Below, piece by piece: positions 1 through 8,459 of a stretch of 64,000 nucleotides of DNA (position 1 is its first letter; the number at the start of each line of letters is the position of its first letter). The stretch is from WLMZ01 sp031410915 (GTDB lineage Bacteria; Actinomycetota; Acidimicrobiia; Acidimicrobiales; Ilumatobacteraceae). Location of the stretch: the NCBI GenBank assembly GCA_031410915.1, contig JANNZY010000081.1:1-64000 (forward strand), in the 5' to 3' direction. Both the position numbers and the translations under genes were made by a program. Below the pieces are notes generated by a model. It worked only from the letters and a program-made list of their open reading frames with translations, was not told where the DNA came from and searched no databases.

Positions 1-1
1 C

Positions 2-2986
2 TACCTCGTTTGGCGCGTCGGTTGGTCGTGGCGTTCCGACTCGTCGGTCGTCTGGTGGCTCGCGCTGCCGGCGATCGCCGTCGAGGTGACCGGCTTCGGC
101 GGTTTCGTCCTGCTGGTCTGGGCGCTGTGGCGCACACCGACCCCGCTCGACGCCCCGGCTCCCGCCGACGACATCGACTGCACCGTCGTCGTCAATGCCC
201 GCGCCGACGCGCCCGAGGATCTGCGTGCGACCCTGGTCGCGCTGCGCGCCGATCCCACCGTCTCGGCTGTCGTCGTCGTCAACCACACCTCGGTCGCCTT
301 CATCGACGAGGTCGCCGCAGAATTCGGTGTCCCGGTCCGCTCGGGGGGAGTCGCCGATCCGGCGGGCCTCGCTGCCGCGGTCGACCTGGGCGGCGAGTGG
401 CTGCTGCTGCTCGATGCCGGTGACATCCCGCTCCCGGGTGCTGCCTGGCTGCTGGCCGACCACGTGACCGACTCGTCCGTCGGGGCCGTGCAGGGCATGG
501 TCGCCGCGGACGCCGGTGACTCTGCCGAACACGGACCGAGTGGACGTCACGACCTGTTCTTCGAGCGGCGTGCGCTGGACCCGGCACTCGGCGCACGCGG
601 CACAGCGTTCCTGACCGGCAGTGCCTCGCTCGTGCGTCGCGCCGCCCTCGAGCGCATCGAACTGCCCGCCGGCAACCAGCACGACGTGCTGTGGACGCTG
701 ACGTCGCGCTTCGCTGGTCTCGGACTCCGAGTCGTCGCCCCCGCAGGTCGGGCGGTGGTGACCAACCGGCCGGTCAACTCCGCCGGTGCAGTCGCCGACG
801 ATCGCGGCCGGCGGGCGTCCGCGGCGTGGCGTCTCGTCGCCGGCCCCGACGGCGCGTTCCGCGCGATCGGGCTCGGCGTCCGCCATCGCGTTGCTCTGCT
901 GTCGTGGGCGGTGCGTCCCCTCGACGGCCTTCGCCGGGTCGTGCTCGCTGGAGTTGTCCTGTCCGCGCTGTTGGCCGGGAGGGCTCCGTTCGTGCCGGCC
1001 GGCCCAGCGGTGATCGGATTGTGGCTGCCGTCGTTCTTGCTCGGCGCGGTCGCGTTGACACTGCTCTCGGACGGTTCGCTGCGCCCCGGAGACCGATTGC
1101 GCAACGCCGTCCGTTCCTATCGCATCGCGCTGACTCTGGCGGTCGCGATCAACTCGATCCTCGTCGTGCGCGGTATCTCCGACCGTTTCACGCACGCGCT
1201 GCATCCGATGCATCAATCCGTCCAGATCGGTCTGATCCTGGTCTCGCTGTGGCTGCTCGCCGGATGCCTGGACTCGATGCGGCTACTCGCCCGTCGTCGC
1301 CGTCATCGCCGCGCGCCTCGGCTCGTTGCCACGGCTGCGGGAACGCTGAGTGATCTCGACGTGCAGGTCGCCGACGTCACGATGCTCGGTGCCGGGCTCG
1401 TCTGCCCCGAGCCGCCCCGCATCGGCAGCGTTCACCAACTGCGCTTCACGCTGCGCGGCAACGGGCCCGAGGCCACCGATGCCGATCTGGAGTTGACCGC
1501 GGTCGTGCGCAACTGCCACGTCGACATGAGCGGCTCCGCTCGCGTTGGTGTCGAGTTCACCGCGGCCGGCGGTACCGCGCTCGACGCGCTCGCGCAGCGC
1601 TGTGTCGTGTGGCCCGCGCTCGTGTCGCTGGGCGCGATCACGGTGTCTGACGGCGACGCGTCGGCGGCGACCCTGCTCGACCACGGCTTCGACGACCACG
1701 ATCCGCGCCAGTTCGCGTTGCGTGTGGCGACGCTGTTCGCGCTCGCCGGTGTGGTGTCGTCGGCTGTGGCCGTCGGGGCCTCGGCTGCGCCACCGAGCGT
1801 GCATCGCGTCAGCGGTGACGTGGTGATCGCTACCGCGAGCGCGGACGACACCGGCGACACGTTCGTCGTCGACGCAACGGATCCGTCTGCGGTCGTCATC
1901 TCGCTGGACTCAACCGAGACGCCGGAGACGATTCCGGACACGCTTCCGACCGACTCCTTTCCCGTCGACACGGCCACGTCCGATCCGGACGCGACCGTCA
2001 TCCCCGCCACCGGCTCGAGCACCCTGGCGCCTGGCTCGGCTTCGGACCTGCCAGACGTTACGAACAGCTCGCTCGTGGAGGCACCCGAGGCCCCGGCGGA
2101 CAGCTCTCCGTCCACCGGGGACTCGGGTGGACTCAATGTCGTCGCGGTCTGCTCCGAGGACGCCGGCGCGGACGCCGTCTACGGCACCGCCGACGATGTG
2201 TACGGACCGACGGTCAGCACCGTCACCGACCCCGACGGCCACTACGAACTCGCCATCGATGGCAACGCCTGCTGGCTGTCGATCGCGCCGCCCGTCCCAC
2301 CGTCAGCGGGGGGCGACGAGCCCACCGTCGCGACCGGCTTGCCGCCCGTTCCGGCGATCGTTGTCGACGTCGGCACGCCGGCTGACGCCGTTGTGATGTC
2401 GACGATCATGATCGAGCGGGTCCCGATCGAATCACCCGCGCCGCCCGGCGCATCGGCGGAGCATCGGACGGCGACCGTTGGTGATCGCGTCTGGAGCGAC
2501 CTCGACGCCGACGGCGTGCAGCAACCCGGCGAGCCCGGCATAGGTGCTGCGACGGTCACGCTCTACGACGAGTCCGGCCGGGTGGCGACGTCGCAGCGGA
2601 CCGCTCCGGACGGATCGTTCCTGTTCGTTGCAGTCGCCGCGGGCCGCTATCGACTCGGCGTGTCCAACGTGCCGGCGAGTCTGCGCGTGCCGGACGCGAA
2701 TCCGCTGACGTCGGCCGGTGAGCTGTTCACCGTCGTCGCCGGCCAGCGCCTGGCCAGTGCCGACGTCGGTCTGGTCAGCGTGGCCAGTGACGTGGCGAGA
2801 ACGCGCGCGGAGTCACCGTTGCCGACGCCGGCGGCTGATGCCGTGCGGACACAGTCAGGCCAGGGTTCGTCGACCGGTTTGGGCACGCTGCTGGTGATCC
2901 TGATGGCCGCTCTGCTGGCGGGCAGCGTCATGATCGCTTCACGCGATCGCAGTGCTACTCGTGCTCTTCCCCCGACTTCGCGATGA
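2..2986 (+). CDS. Degenerate BcsA-like glycosyltransferase with PilZ-like and SdrD B-like domains (5' partial)
   Basis: The frame is open to the left edge, so the N-terminus is missing; residues are numbered from the first codon seen. Residues 130-280 follow a family 2 (cellulose synthase type) fold: DAGD at 138-141, then HDLFFERR and FLTGSASLVRR as in BcsA. The catalytic TED motif reads QHD (226-228) and QxxRW reads RRASAAW (270-276), so transferase activity is doubtful. Several membrane helices follow (about 290-435). A PilZ-like beta barrel spans about 440-520 (DVTMLGAG, RVGVEF). After another hydrophobic stretch near 580-600 comes a Thr/Ser/Pro-rich outer region with two SdrD B-like modules (about 710-760 and 820-920) and a final membrane helix. 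Its 3' end overlaps the convergent metallopeptidase gene by 32 bp. Polymer export or surface signalling is inferred. Confidence 0.75.
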   Translation, partial: YLVWRVGWSWRSDSSVVWWLALPAIAVEVTGFGGFVLLVWALWRTPTPLDAPAPADDIDCTVVVNARADAPEDLRATLVALRADPTVSAVVVVNHTSVAFIDEVAAEFGVPVRSGGVADPAGLAAAVDLGGEWLLLLDAGDIPLPGAAWLLADHVTDSSVGAVQGMVAADAGDSAEHGPSGRHDLFFERRALDPALGARGTAFLTGSASLVRRAALERIELPAGNQHDVLWTLTSRFAGLGLRVVAPAGRAVVTNRPVNSAGAVADDRGRRASAAWRLVAGPDGAFRAIGLGVRHRVALLSWAVRPLDGLRRVVLAGVVLSALLAGRAPFVPAGPAVIGLWLPSFLLGAVALTLLSDGSLRPGDRLRNAVRSYRIALTLAVAINSILVVRGISDRFTHALHPMHQSVQIGLILVSLWLLAGCLDSMRLLARRRRHRRAPRLVATAAGTLSDLDVQVADVTMLGAGLVCPEPPRIGSVHQLRFTLRGNGPEATDADLELTAVVRNCHVDMSGSARVGVEFTAAGGTALDALAQRCVVWPALVSLGAITVSDGDASAATLLDHGFDDHDPRQFALRVATLFALAGVVSSAVAVGASAAPPSVHRVSGDVVIATASADDTGDTFVVDATDPSAVVISLDSTETPETIPDTLPTDSFPVDTATSDPDATVIPATGSSTLAPGSASDLPDVTNSSLVEAPEAPADSSPSTGDSGGLNVVAVCSEDAGADAVYGTADDVYGPTVSTVTDPDGHYELAIDGNACWLSIAPPVPPSAGGDEPTVATGLPPVPAIVVDVGTPADAVVMSTIMIERVPIESPAPPGASAEHRTATVGDRVWSDLDADGVQQPGEPGIGAATVTLYDESGRVATSQRTAPDGSFLFVAVAAGRYRLGVSNVPASLRVPDANPLTSAGELFTVVAGQRLASADVGLVSVASDVARTRAESPLPTPAADAVRTQSGQGSSTGLGTLLVILMAALLAGSVMIASRDRSATRALPPTSR

Positions 2987-3608
2987 GATAGCCGATCGCC
3001 CGTTCGCACTTCGGGTAGCGATGTGCGAGCGCCCAGAACTCAGGTGAGTGATCGCCGTGACGGAGGTGGGCCAGCTCGTGCACGATCACGTAGTCGATCA
3101 CCCAGTCGGGAAAGCGGGCCAGCGTCGTGCTGATGCGGATGCGGCCACTGCCCGGGGTGCACGACCCCCAGCGGGTGGACATGTTGTCGCTCCACACGAT
3201 CTCGTTCGGGCGGGGGAGGTCGTGGCGGCGCGCCAGGTGGAGGGCGCGGTCGGCGAGGTCGATGCGACCGCTCCACAGCTTGCGCGCAAAGCGAGCGCGC
3301 ATGACCTCGACCCAGTGTTCCTGCTCGGCCGCACTCATCCACGCCGGCACGGTGACAGTCAAGACGTTGCCGACGAGTTGCGCGCCGACGGTGCGTTTGC
3401 GCTGCTTCGATCGGCGCACGACCACGTCCAGATCGGGCGGTGCGCTGCGCTCGATGGTCGCCGTCTCGTCCAAGTCGTCGGGCTGGAGGCCGAGGCCTGG
3501 GGCTGCTTGCGGATCCGGGGCACACCCGGCGGGCCGTGGTGCGGTGACGACGGAGAGGTCGTCACCGAAGAGCCGCAACTCGACATCGGTGTGAACCCGC
3601 CGGCGCAC
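2955..3608 (-). CDS. YgjP-type (DUF45) zinc metallopeptidase-like protein
   Basis: A 217-residue protein with a zincin site near the C-terminus: HELAHLRHGDHSPEFW gives the HExxH pair and the downstream His typical of the YgjP/WLM-related family (Pfam DUF45). The preceding segment TRWGSCTPGSGRIRIS is also a family hallmark. No signal peptide is visible, so it is probably cytoplasmic. The GTG start lies 2 nt after the stop of the histidine phosphatase gene, so the two are probably co-transcribed. Its 3' end runs 32 bp into the end of the convergent gene. The physiological substrate of this family is not established. Confidence 0.85.
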   Translation of the reverse strand: MRRRVHTDVELRLFGDDLSVVTAPRPAGCAPDPQAAPGLGLQPDDLDETATIERSAPPDLDVVVRRSKQRKRTVGAQLVGNVLTVTVPAWMSAAEQEHWVEVMRARFARKLWSGRIDLADRALHLARRHDLPRPNEIVWSDNMSTRWGSCTPGSGRIRISTTLARFPDWVIDYVIVHELAHLRHGDHSPEFWALAHRYPKCERAIGYLIAKSGEEHE

Positions 3609-3610
3609 GG

Positions 3611-4228
3611 TCAGAGCACCATCCCCGTTGGTTCGGCCCCGATCAGATTGACCACGTCACCGGCGCGGAACTCGCCGCCGCGCACCTCGAACCACGTGCC
3701 GGCCAGGTTGGGCATGTGACCGTCCGACGCGCCGAGATGGCGGCGCATGCTGCGGATGATTCCCGCATGCGAGACCACCAGCACTTCGCCGCCGGGCGAT
3801 GCCGCGGCGATGTCGCGGAAAGCGTCCAGCACCCGGGCCGCCACGGAATCGTCGGTCTCGAAGCCGTTCGGGCGCAGCCGTCCGGCCAGGTAGCCGGGCC
3901 AGTGCACCTCGATCTCGTCGTGGGTCAAGCCCTGCCACGGGCCAACGTCAGTTTCGCGTAAACGTTCGTCAAGCAGCACCGGACCGATGCCGATGACTTC
4001 AGCGATGATTCCGGCCGTGGTCGATGCTCGCTGCAGGTCGCTGGACCAGACGGCATCGAACCCGCCGAGCGCCAACCCGGCCTCGGCCGCTTGCAACATG
4101 CCCTCGCGTGACAACGGCGGATCGGCCTGGCCCTGCCAGCGCCGGAGCGCGTTCCACTCGCTCTCGCCGTGGCGCACCACGAGCAAGCGAGTGACGGTGC
4201 TGTCCGTGGGCATCGAGTCGAACGACAT
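3611..4228 (-). CDS. Histidine phosphatase family protein (phosphoglycerate mutase-like)
   Basis: A 205-residue protein of the histidine phosphatase superfamily. The RHG motif is in LLVVRHGESEWNALRRWQG, the second catalytic His is in VVSHAGIIR, and the acid is in LRETDVGPWQG. The length fits the small bacterial phosphatases (CobC/GpmB-like) rather than true phosphoglycerate mutase. The substrate cannot be read from sequence. The ATG at 4228 is preferred because a GGGG stretch precedes it; an internal ATG at 4213 is possible. It is divergent from the MoaD-like gene, with 36 bp between the starts, and heads a two-gene unit with the metallopeptidase. Confidence 0.85.
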   Translation of the reverse strand: MSFDSMPTDSTVTRLLVVRHGESEWNALRRWQGQADPPLSREGMLQAAEAGLALGGFDAVWSSDLQRASTTAGIIAEVIGIGPVLLDERLRETDVGPWQGLTHDEIEVHWPGYLAGRLRPNGFETDDSVAARVLDAFRDIAAASPGGEVLVVSHAGIIRSMRRHLGASDGHMPNLAGTWFEVRGGEFRAGDVVNLIGAEPTGMVL

Positions 4229-4264
4229 CCCCGGCGAGGGTAGTGGCAACGGTACGATCGCGGG

Positions 4265-4507
4265 GTGGCCATCCTTCGTCTGTTTGCATCGGCTCGCGAA
4301 GCCGCAGGCACCGGACGGGATGAGATCGCAGGTGCAACGGTGGGCGATGTGCTGAACGTCGCCAGTCAGCGGTACGGGGCGGGGTTCATCGACGTGTTGC
4401 AGACATGTCGGGTCTGGGTCAACGGCGAAGCGGCGTCGGCCGACACGAAGGTCTCCGCCCGTGACGAAGTGGCTGTGCTGCCGCCGGTGTCGGGCGGTGC
4501 GATGTGA
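4265..4507 (+). CDS. MoaD/ThiS family sulfur-carrier-like protein ending in GGAM
   Basis: An 80-residue beta-grasp protein (MAILRLFASAREAAG at the N-terminus, EVAVLPPVSGG near the end), as in MoaD, the small subunit of molybdopterin synthase, and in ubiquitin-like sulfur carriers. The start is GTG. The active Gly-Gly is followed by two more residues (GGAM). Ordinary MoaD ends at Gly-Gly, while QbsE-type carriers need a JAMM peptidase to expose the diglycine. No other molybdopterin gene, MoeB-like activator or JAMM gene is in the window, so a role in molybdenum cofactor synthesis is not shown. The stop is 8 bp before the RsiG-like gene's start. Confidence 0.8.
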   Translation: MAILRLFASAREAAGTGRDEIAGATVGDVLNVASQRYGAGFIDVLQTCRVWVNGEAASADTKVSARDEVAVLPPVSGGAM

Positions 4508-4515
4508 GGAGAACC

Positions 4516-5007
4516 ATGGATTCAACCACCGATCCGTCCGAGCTGTCGCTCACCGAACTGCGCGCACGGCGTGGTCAGCTGCAACACGACGACGATGCGG
4601 TCAGCTACGTACGCCGCATGGTGCAGGCCCGCCTGGACATGGTCCAGGCCGAGCTGAAGTTGCGCTCCAGCGGTGGTCGGGTCGACGTCATGGAGGATCT
4701 GCCCGAGATCCTCGGCCAACACCTCACCGGCGGTCCGGCTCGCCCGCCGCGCCCCACCGAGGACGCCAGCGAGCACCCGTTGGCGATCCAGCTCGACGAG
4801 CTGTGCACCGGCCTCGGTGCCAACCACCTCAGCGAGCTCAGCGAGGACGAACTGCGCACCCTCGCTGCTGCCCTCGAAGAGTTCGAGCATGCCCGATCGC
4901 TGGAACGCCGGGCGATCTTCGATCAGCTGGACGTGCTCAGCGCCGAGTTGGTGCGTCGTTACCGCGACGGCGAGGCCAGCGTCGACGGTCTGCTCGCCGA
5001 GGAATGA
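4516..5007 (+). CDS. RsiG/AmfC-like anti-sigma protein with two c-di-GMP-type motifs
   Basis: A 163-residue, mostly helical protein. RsiG of Streptomyces binds the sigma factor WhiG when loaded with c-di-GMP, through helices carrying E-x3-S-x2-R-x3-Q-x3-D. Counting from a start 4 codons upstream (4504), helix 1 carries D30-x3-S34-x2-R37-x3-Q41-x3-D45 and helix 2 carries E128-x3-S132-x2-R135-x3-F139-x3-D143. Both match the spacing, with D for E in the first and F for Q in the second. The ATG at 4516 is chosen because GAGGAGAAC precedes it. The stop overlaps the start of the XRE gene (ATGA). No whiG-type sigma gene is in the window. Function as a c-di-GMP effector is inferred from the motif. 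Confidence 0.75.
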   Translation: MDSTTDPSELSLTELRARRGQLQHDDDAVSYVRRMVQARLDMVQAELKLRSSGGRVDVMEDLPEILGQHLTGGPARPPRPTEDASEHPLAIQLDELCTGLGANHLSELSEDELRTLAAALEEFEHARSLERRAIFDQLDVLSAELVRRYRDGEASVDGLLAEE

Positions 5008-5402
5008 AGGCACCGCCCGGCATGTCTCCCGATCTGCAAAAAGAGATCGAGGATCGGCTGGCCGATGTCGGCGACTTCATCCGCACCCAACGCGAGGTGG
5101 CCAGCCTGTCCTTGCGCCGCCTGGCCGAGGCGTCCAACATCTCCAACCCCTACCTGTCCCAGATCGAACGAGGCCTGCGCCGGCCATCGGCCGAGATCCT
5201 GCAACAGATCGCCAAAGCGCTGAAGATCTCGGTCGAGACCCTGTACGTGCGCGCCGGCATCCTGGCCGACGACTCGACGAACGAGATCGGCGTGCGCGAG
5301 GCCATCGGCCGCGACAAGCTGCTGACCGCCGAGCAGAAGACCGCGCTGCTCAACGTCTACGAGAGCTTCGTCGCCAGCACCGCCGCCTCCACCCCCGCCT
5401 GA
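5004..5402 (+). CDS. XRE family helix-turn-helix regulator
   Basis: A 132-residue DNA-binding protein. The HTH is at about residues 20-75 (LRRLAEASNISNPYLSQIER, then PSAEILQQIAKALKIS), a typical Cro/C1 type domain. The C-terminal 50 residues form a helical tail (GRDKLLTAEQKTALLNVYES) with no recognised ligand domain. The ATG at 5004 overlaps the stop of the RsiG-like gene and has GAGG just upstream; an ATG at 5022 is the alternative. The tight coupling suggests that the two proteins act together or are needed in fixed ratio. Targets are unknown. Confidence 0.85.
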   Translation: MKAPPGMSPDLQKEIEDRLADVGDFIRTQREVASLSLRRLAEASNISNPYLSQIERGLRRPSAEILQQIAKALKISVETLYVRAGILADDSTNEIGVREAIGRDKLLTAEQKTALLNVYESFVASTAASTPA

Positions 5403-5450
5403 CCAGCGAATTCACGGCGGTGTGTGCCGCTGTGGGCGGCAAGATCCGGC

Positions 5451-7121
5451 TCAGTTCTCCACGCCGTCGAGATCGAGTTCGTAGACGACGGTCAGCGTCG
5501 GATTGCCGTCGTCGTCGGGTGTTGCGTGCTCTTGCACGAGGTGGGCGTTGTCGCCCGTGAACTCGATCACGCCGAGGCAGTTCTGGAACACCGGTCCCTC
5601 GTCGATCTTCCATTCGACCGCGGGGCGGCGGCGGCGTACGCCGCGGCGCAACACCCGGCCGATCCCGGAGCCGAAGCGCGACATCGCAACTCGCATGAGC
5701 GTGCGTTCGTGCGGGCGCAGCGCGTTGCGGATCGGCGAGTTGACCAGCTGGTGCACATGGCTGTTCATCGTCTGCCCGGGCGGGAAGTGGATGCGGGCCG
5801 CATAGCTGAAGTGGATGTCGCCGGACAGCACAGAGATGGTGACCGGCGCCTGCCCCTTCGGTTTCGCGCCGAGCTCGGCGATCAGGTCGACCAATGAGTC
5901 GAACGAGGACGAGAACGCCGGCCAGTCCTCCATGTCCGCAGCGCGGCGAGCCTTCTCGCCCACGCGCGCGCCGACCGAACCCCACGCACCGTCGCACACC
6001 CGCTCGCTCCACACCTGCAGGTCGTGCATCCCGCCGGGCACGAAGACCGGCAACGAAGTGCCGAACAGCAGGTGCTTGTCCGTGCCGCGGCACATCTCGA
6101 CGATCCAGTTCCAGTCGTCGTCGTGCACGAGCCGGCGATGGCCGGGCTTCAGCGACCGGCTGTTGCGCGAGTCGGCCACCACCAGACGCACAGGACCGAG
6201 GTCGCGCCAGAAGCTGAAGCGGTACGCGCCCGGCACTCCCGAGAACTCCTCGGCCCGATCCGCCCACTCCTGCAGCGCAGCAGTGCCGTCGGCCTGTTCG
6301 TGCAATCGATCCAGGATCCCCTCGGTACGGATCTCGTCCGGGCTGAGGTTGCCGAGGTGCTGGTAGATCCAGTACGTCATCAGCCCGCCGCTGACGTGGT
6401 CGCGCCACCACGGCTCCTGGTGGATGTCGTGGACCCATGTGTTGCTGATGTTCCAGTCGTCGATCATCTCGTGGTCGTCGAAGATCATCACGCTCGGCAC
6501 GACCGAGAAGAACCAGCGCTCGACCGGTTGCGACCAGGACTCGTGGTACAGCCACGTGTACTCCTCGAACCCGCCGACCAGCTCCGGGGGCAGCCCGGAG
6601 TCGTCTTGCTTGCGCTCGGCGATGATGCGCTCGCGCACCTTCGGTGACGAGTCGTCGGCGTAGACCTGGTCGCCCAGGAACACGGCGATGTCCGGCCACT
6701 TGTCAGGGGACTGCTTCATCATCCGCAGCCCGTGGGCATACATCGCGTCCACGCCGCGTCCCTGCAGGTCGACGATCATCTCCAGCGTCCACGGTGGTTC
6801 GTGGGGCGCGGCGGTTCGGCACGAGCCGAACGCGACGCGAATTGACTCGGGACGACCGAGAGTGCGGATCACGCTGGGAGGCATTGGACTGTCGGTGGGC
6901 GGCCAGGCACGGTCACCGTTCAGGTGCACCTCGTACTCGGTGCTCGACCCGGGCTCCAGATCCTCGACGATGACGAGCGCGTAATGGTGGCCGCCGACGG
7001 AGAACGTCGGGGTCGGGCGCCCGAGCACGTCCACAGTGCAGGCCTGGTCGGTCTCGACGAAAATCGTGGCCGACGTGTGCGAAACATGGCGCAACATCGG
7101 TCCGATGATCAGCTCAGTCAC
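5451..7121 (-). CDS. PhoD-like alkaline phosphatase/metallophosphoesterase
   Basis: A 556-residue protein with an N-terminal Ig-like segment (about 1-100) and a PhoD-like metallophosphatase domain. Metal-binding motifs are FGSCR, FLGDQVYADD, FDDHEMIDDWN and LSGDIHFSYA. No Tat or Sec signal is visible, unlike secreted PhoD, so this may be one of the cytoplasmic PhoD-like enzymes. The GTG start at 7121 gives VTELIIGPMLRHV; an ATG eight codons later (7097) is possible. The frame stays open far upstream, but that part lies antisense to mshA and is a shadow. It is divergent from mshA with 90 bp between the starts. Confidence 0.85.
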   Translation of the reverse strand: MTELIIGPMLRHVSHTSATIFVETDQACTVDVLGRPTPTFSVGGHHYALVIVEDLEPGSSTEYEVHLNGDRAWPPTDSPMPPSVIRTLGRPESIRVAFGSCRTAAPHEPPWTLEMIVDLQGRGVDAMYAHGLRMMKQSPDKWPDIAVFLGDQVYADDSSPKVRERIIAERKQDDSGLPPELVGGFEEYTWLYHESWSQPVERWFFSVVPSVMIFDDHEMIDDWNISNTWVHDIHQEPWWRDHVSGGLMTYWIYQHLGNLSPDEIRTEGILDRLHEQADGTAALQEWADRAEEFSGVPGAYRFSFWRDLGPVRLVVADSRNSRSLKPGHRRLVHDDDWNWIVEMCRGTDKHLLFGTSLPVFVPGGMHDLQVWSERVCDGAWGSVGARVGEKARRAADMEDWPAFSSSFDSLVDLIAELGAKPKGQAPVTISVLSGDIHFSYAARIHFPPGQTMNSHVHQLVNSPIRNALRPHERTLMRVAMSRFGSGIGRVLRRGVRRRRPAVEWKIDEGPVFQNCLGVIEFTGDNAHLVQEHATPDDDGNPTLTVVYELDLDGVEN

Positions 7122-7211
7122 GACTGGCGAGCATACCCCTGCCTGCGGATCGACCCCAGCTGTGGTCCCGGTGGCGGAATACTGACCCGCTCGGTAGGGT
7201 TTCCGCCCATC

Positions 7212-8423
7212 GTGCAACGTGTCGCTGTGATCTCCCTGCACACGTCGCCATTGGCCCAACCGGGCTCGGGCGACAGTGGCGGTATGAACGTCTATGTGCG
7301 TGAGCTCGTCTCGTCGTTGTCGCAGGCCGGCGTGGATTGCACCACGTACACGCGGGCAACGCGCGCCGATCAGCCCGAGGTGGTGCACGTCGAGCCCGGC
7401 CACCGCGTGGTCCACCTGCGCGCCGGTGCGTACGACCTGGCGAAAGAGGCGCTGCCATCGGTCATCGACGAGTTCGGGGACGCGGTGATCGACCATCTCA
7501 AGAACGGCGACGGCGCCGATGTCCTGCACGCCAACTACTGGCTGAGCGGTGTCGTGGCCCACCGCGTCAAGCACGACCTGGACCTGCCGTTCGTCAGCAC
7601 GTTTCACACCCTCGCCCGCGTCAAGGCCGAAGGTGGCGACCCCGAGCCGGACTGGCGCGACCGCGCCGAGGCCGAGATCATTGGTTGCGCCGACGCGATC
7701 TGCGTCAGCTGCACCGAGGAGGAGAGCCAGTTCCGCCGGCTCTACGGCAACCCGCCGGGACGCATCGAGATCGTCGCCCCCGGTGTGGAGCATGCGTTCT
7801 TCGCGCCCGGCGACAAGCGCGGTGCCCGCCACGCGCTCGGCCTCAACGGTGGCCCGGTGCTGCTGTTCGTCGGACGCATCCAGCCACTGAAGGGCGTCGA
7901 CGTGGCGGTGCGGGCGCTGGCCGAGCTCCGCCGCCCGGACGCGCTGCTGCTCGTGGTCGGTGGGGCCAGTGGTCAGGACGGCGGTGGCGAGGTGGCTCGC
8001 GTCCTGCAACTGATCGACGAGCTCGGTGTGCGCGACCAAGTCCGCTTCGTCGAGCCGCAGCCCCACCACATCCTGTCGACCTACTATCGCGCCGCCGACG
8101 TCGTGGTCGTGCCGAGCCGCAGCGAGAGCTTCGGCCTCGTCGCGCTCGAAGCGGCCGCTTGCGGCGTGCCCGTGGTGGCCAGTGCGGTCGGAGGTTTGCT
8201 GACGCTCGTCGACGACGGGCTGACCGGCTACCTGATCGGCGACCGCGATCCGCACGAGTTCGCCCACCGCATCAACGCGATCCTCGACAACCCGTCGCTC
8301 GCGGCGAGCATGTCCGACCGCGCCGCCGAGCGCGCTCGTCGGTACACGTGGGGCTTCGCCGCCGCGCGTCTGCGCCGTGTGTACGCCGATCTCGCCGTCC
8401 ACGAATTGGTGGCCTGTTCGTGA
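7212..8423 (+). CDS. mshA: D-inositol-3-phosphate glycosyltransferase (mycothiol biosynthesis)
   Basis: A 403-residue GT-B family 4 glycosyltransferase. It has the MshA N-terminal signature (SLHTSPLAQPGSGDSGGMNV), the UDP-sugar site SRSESFGLVALEAAACGVPV and the LFVGRIQPLKG loop. MshA transfers GlcNAc from UDP-GlcNAc to 1D-myo-inositol 3-phosphate, the first step of mycothiol synthesis. The GTG start gives VQRVAVISLHTSP, matching the family. A YbjN-domain gene follows, as in Mycobacterium. The stop codon overlaps the start of a 32-codon mini-ORF (GTGA) that bridges the two genes. The SigR/RsrA-type pair at 44-45 kb fits a mycothiol-using organism. Confidence 0.93.
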   Translation: MQRVAVISLHTSPLAQPGSGDSGGMNVYVRELVSSLSQAGVDCTTYTRATRADQPEVVHVEPGHRVVHLRAGAYDLAKEALPSVIDEFGDAVIDHLKNGDGADVLHANYWLSGVVAHRVKHDLDLPFVSTFHTLARVKAEGGDPEPDWRDRAEAEIIGCADAICVSCTEEESQFRRLYGNPPGRIEIVAPGVEHAFFAPGDKRGARHALGLNGGPVLLFVGRIQPLKGVDVAVRALAELRRPDALLLVVGGASGQDGGGEVARVLQLIDELGVRDQVRFVEPQPHHILSTYYRAADVVVVPSRSESFGLVALEAAACGVPVVASAVGGLLTLVDDGLTGYLIGDRDPHEFAHRINAILDNPSLAASMSDRAAERARRYTWGFAAARLRRVYADLAVHELVACS

Positions 8424-8459
8424 GCGAGCGCAGCGACCGAGGCGCCAGCAAGAGGCGAG
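8420..8459 (+). repeat. Copy A of a dispersed 40-bp intercistronic element
   Basis: The element begins GTGAGCGAGCGCAGCGACCG and overlaps the mshA stop codon. Related copies lie on the minus strand at 31562-31601 (about 80 percent identical by eye over 40 bp) and 27188-27224 (weaker). All three read (A/G)TGAGC or TGAGT first and contain CCAGC near the middle. All lie at or just past the 3' end of one gene and upstream of a co-directional next gene. Confidence 0.6.

Noticed and set aside
7122..8402. Upstream extension of the PhoD-like frame
   Set aside because: It runs antisense through mshA and shows no homology; the family N-terminus begins near 7121.
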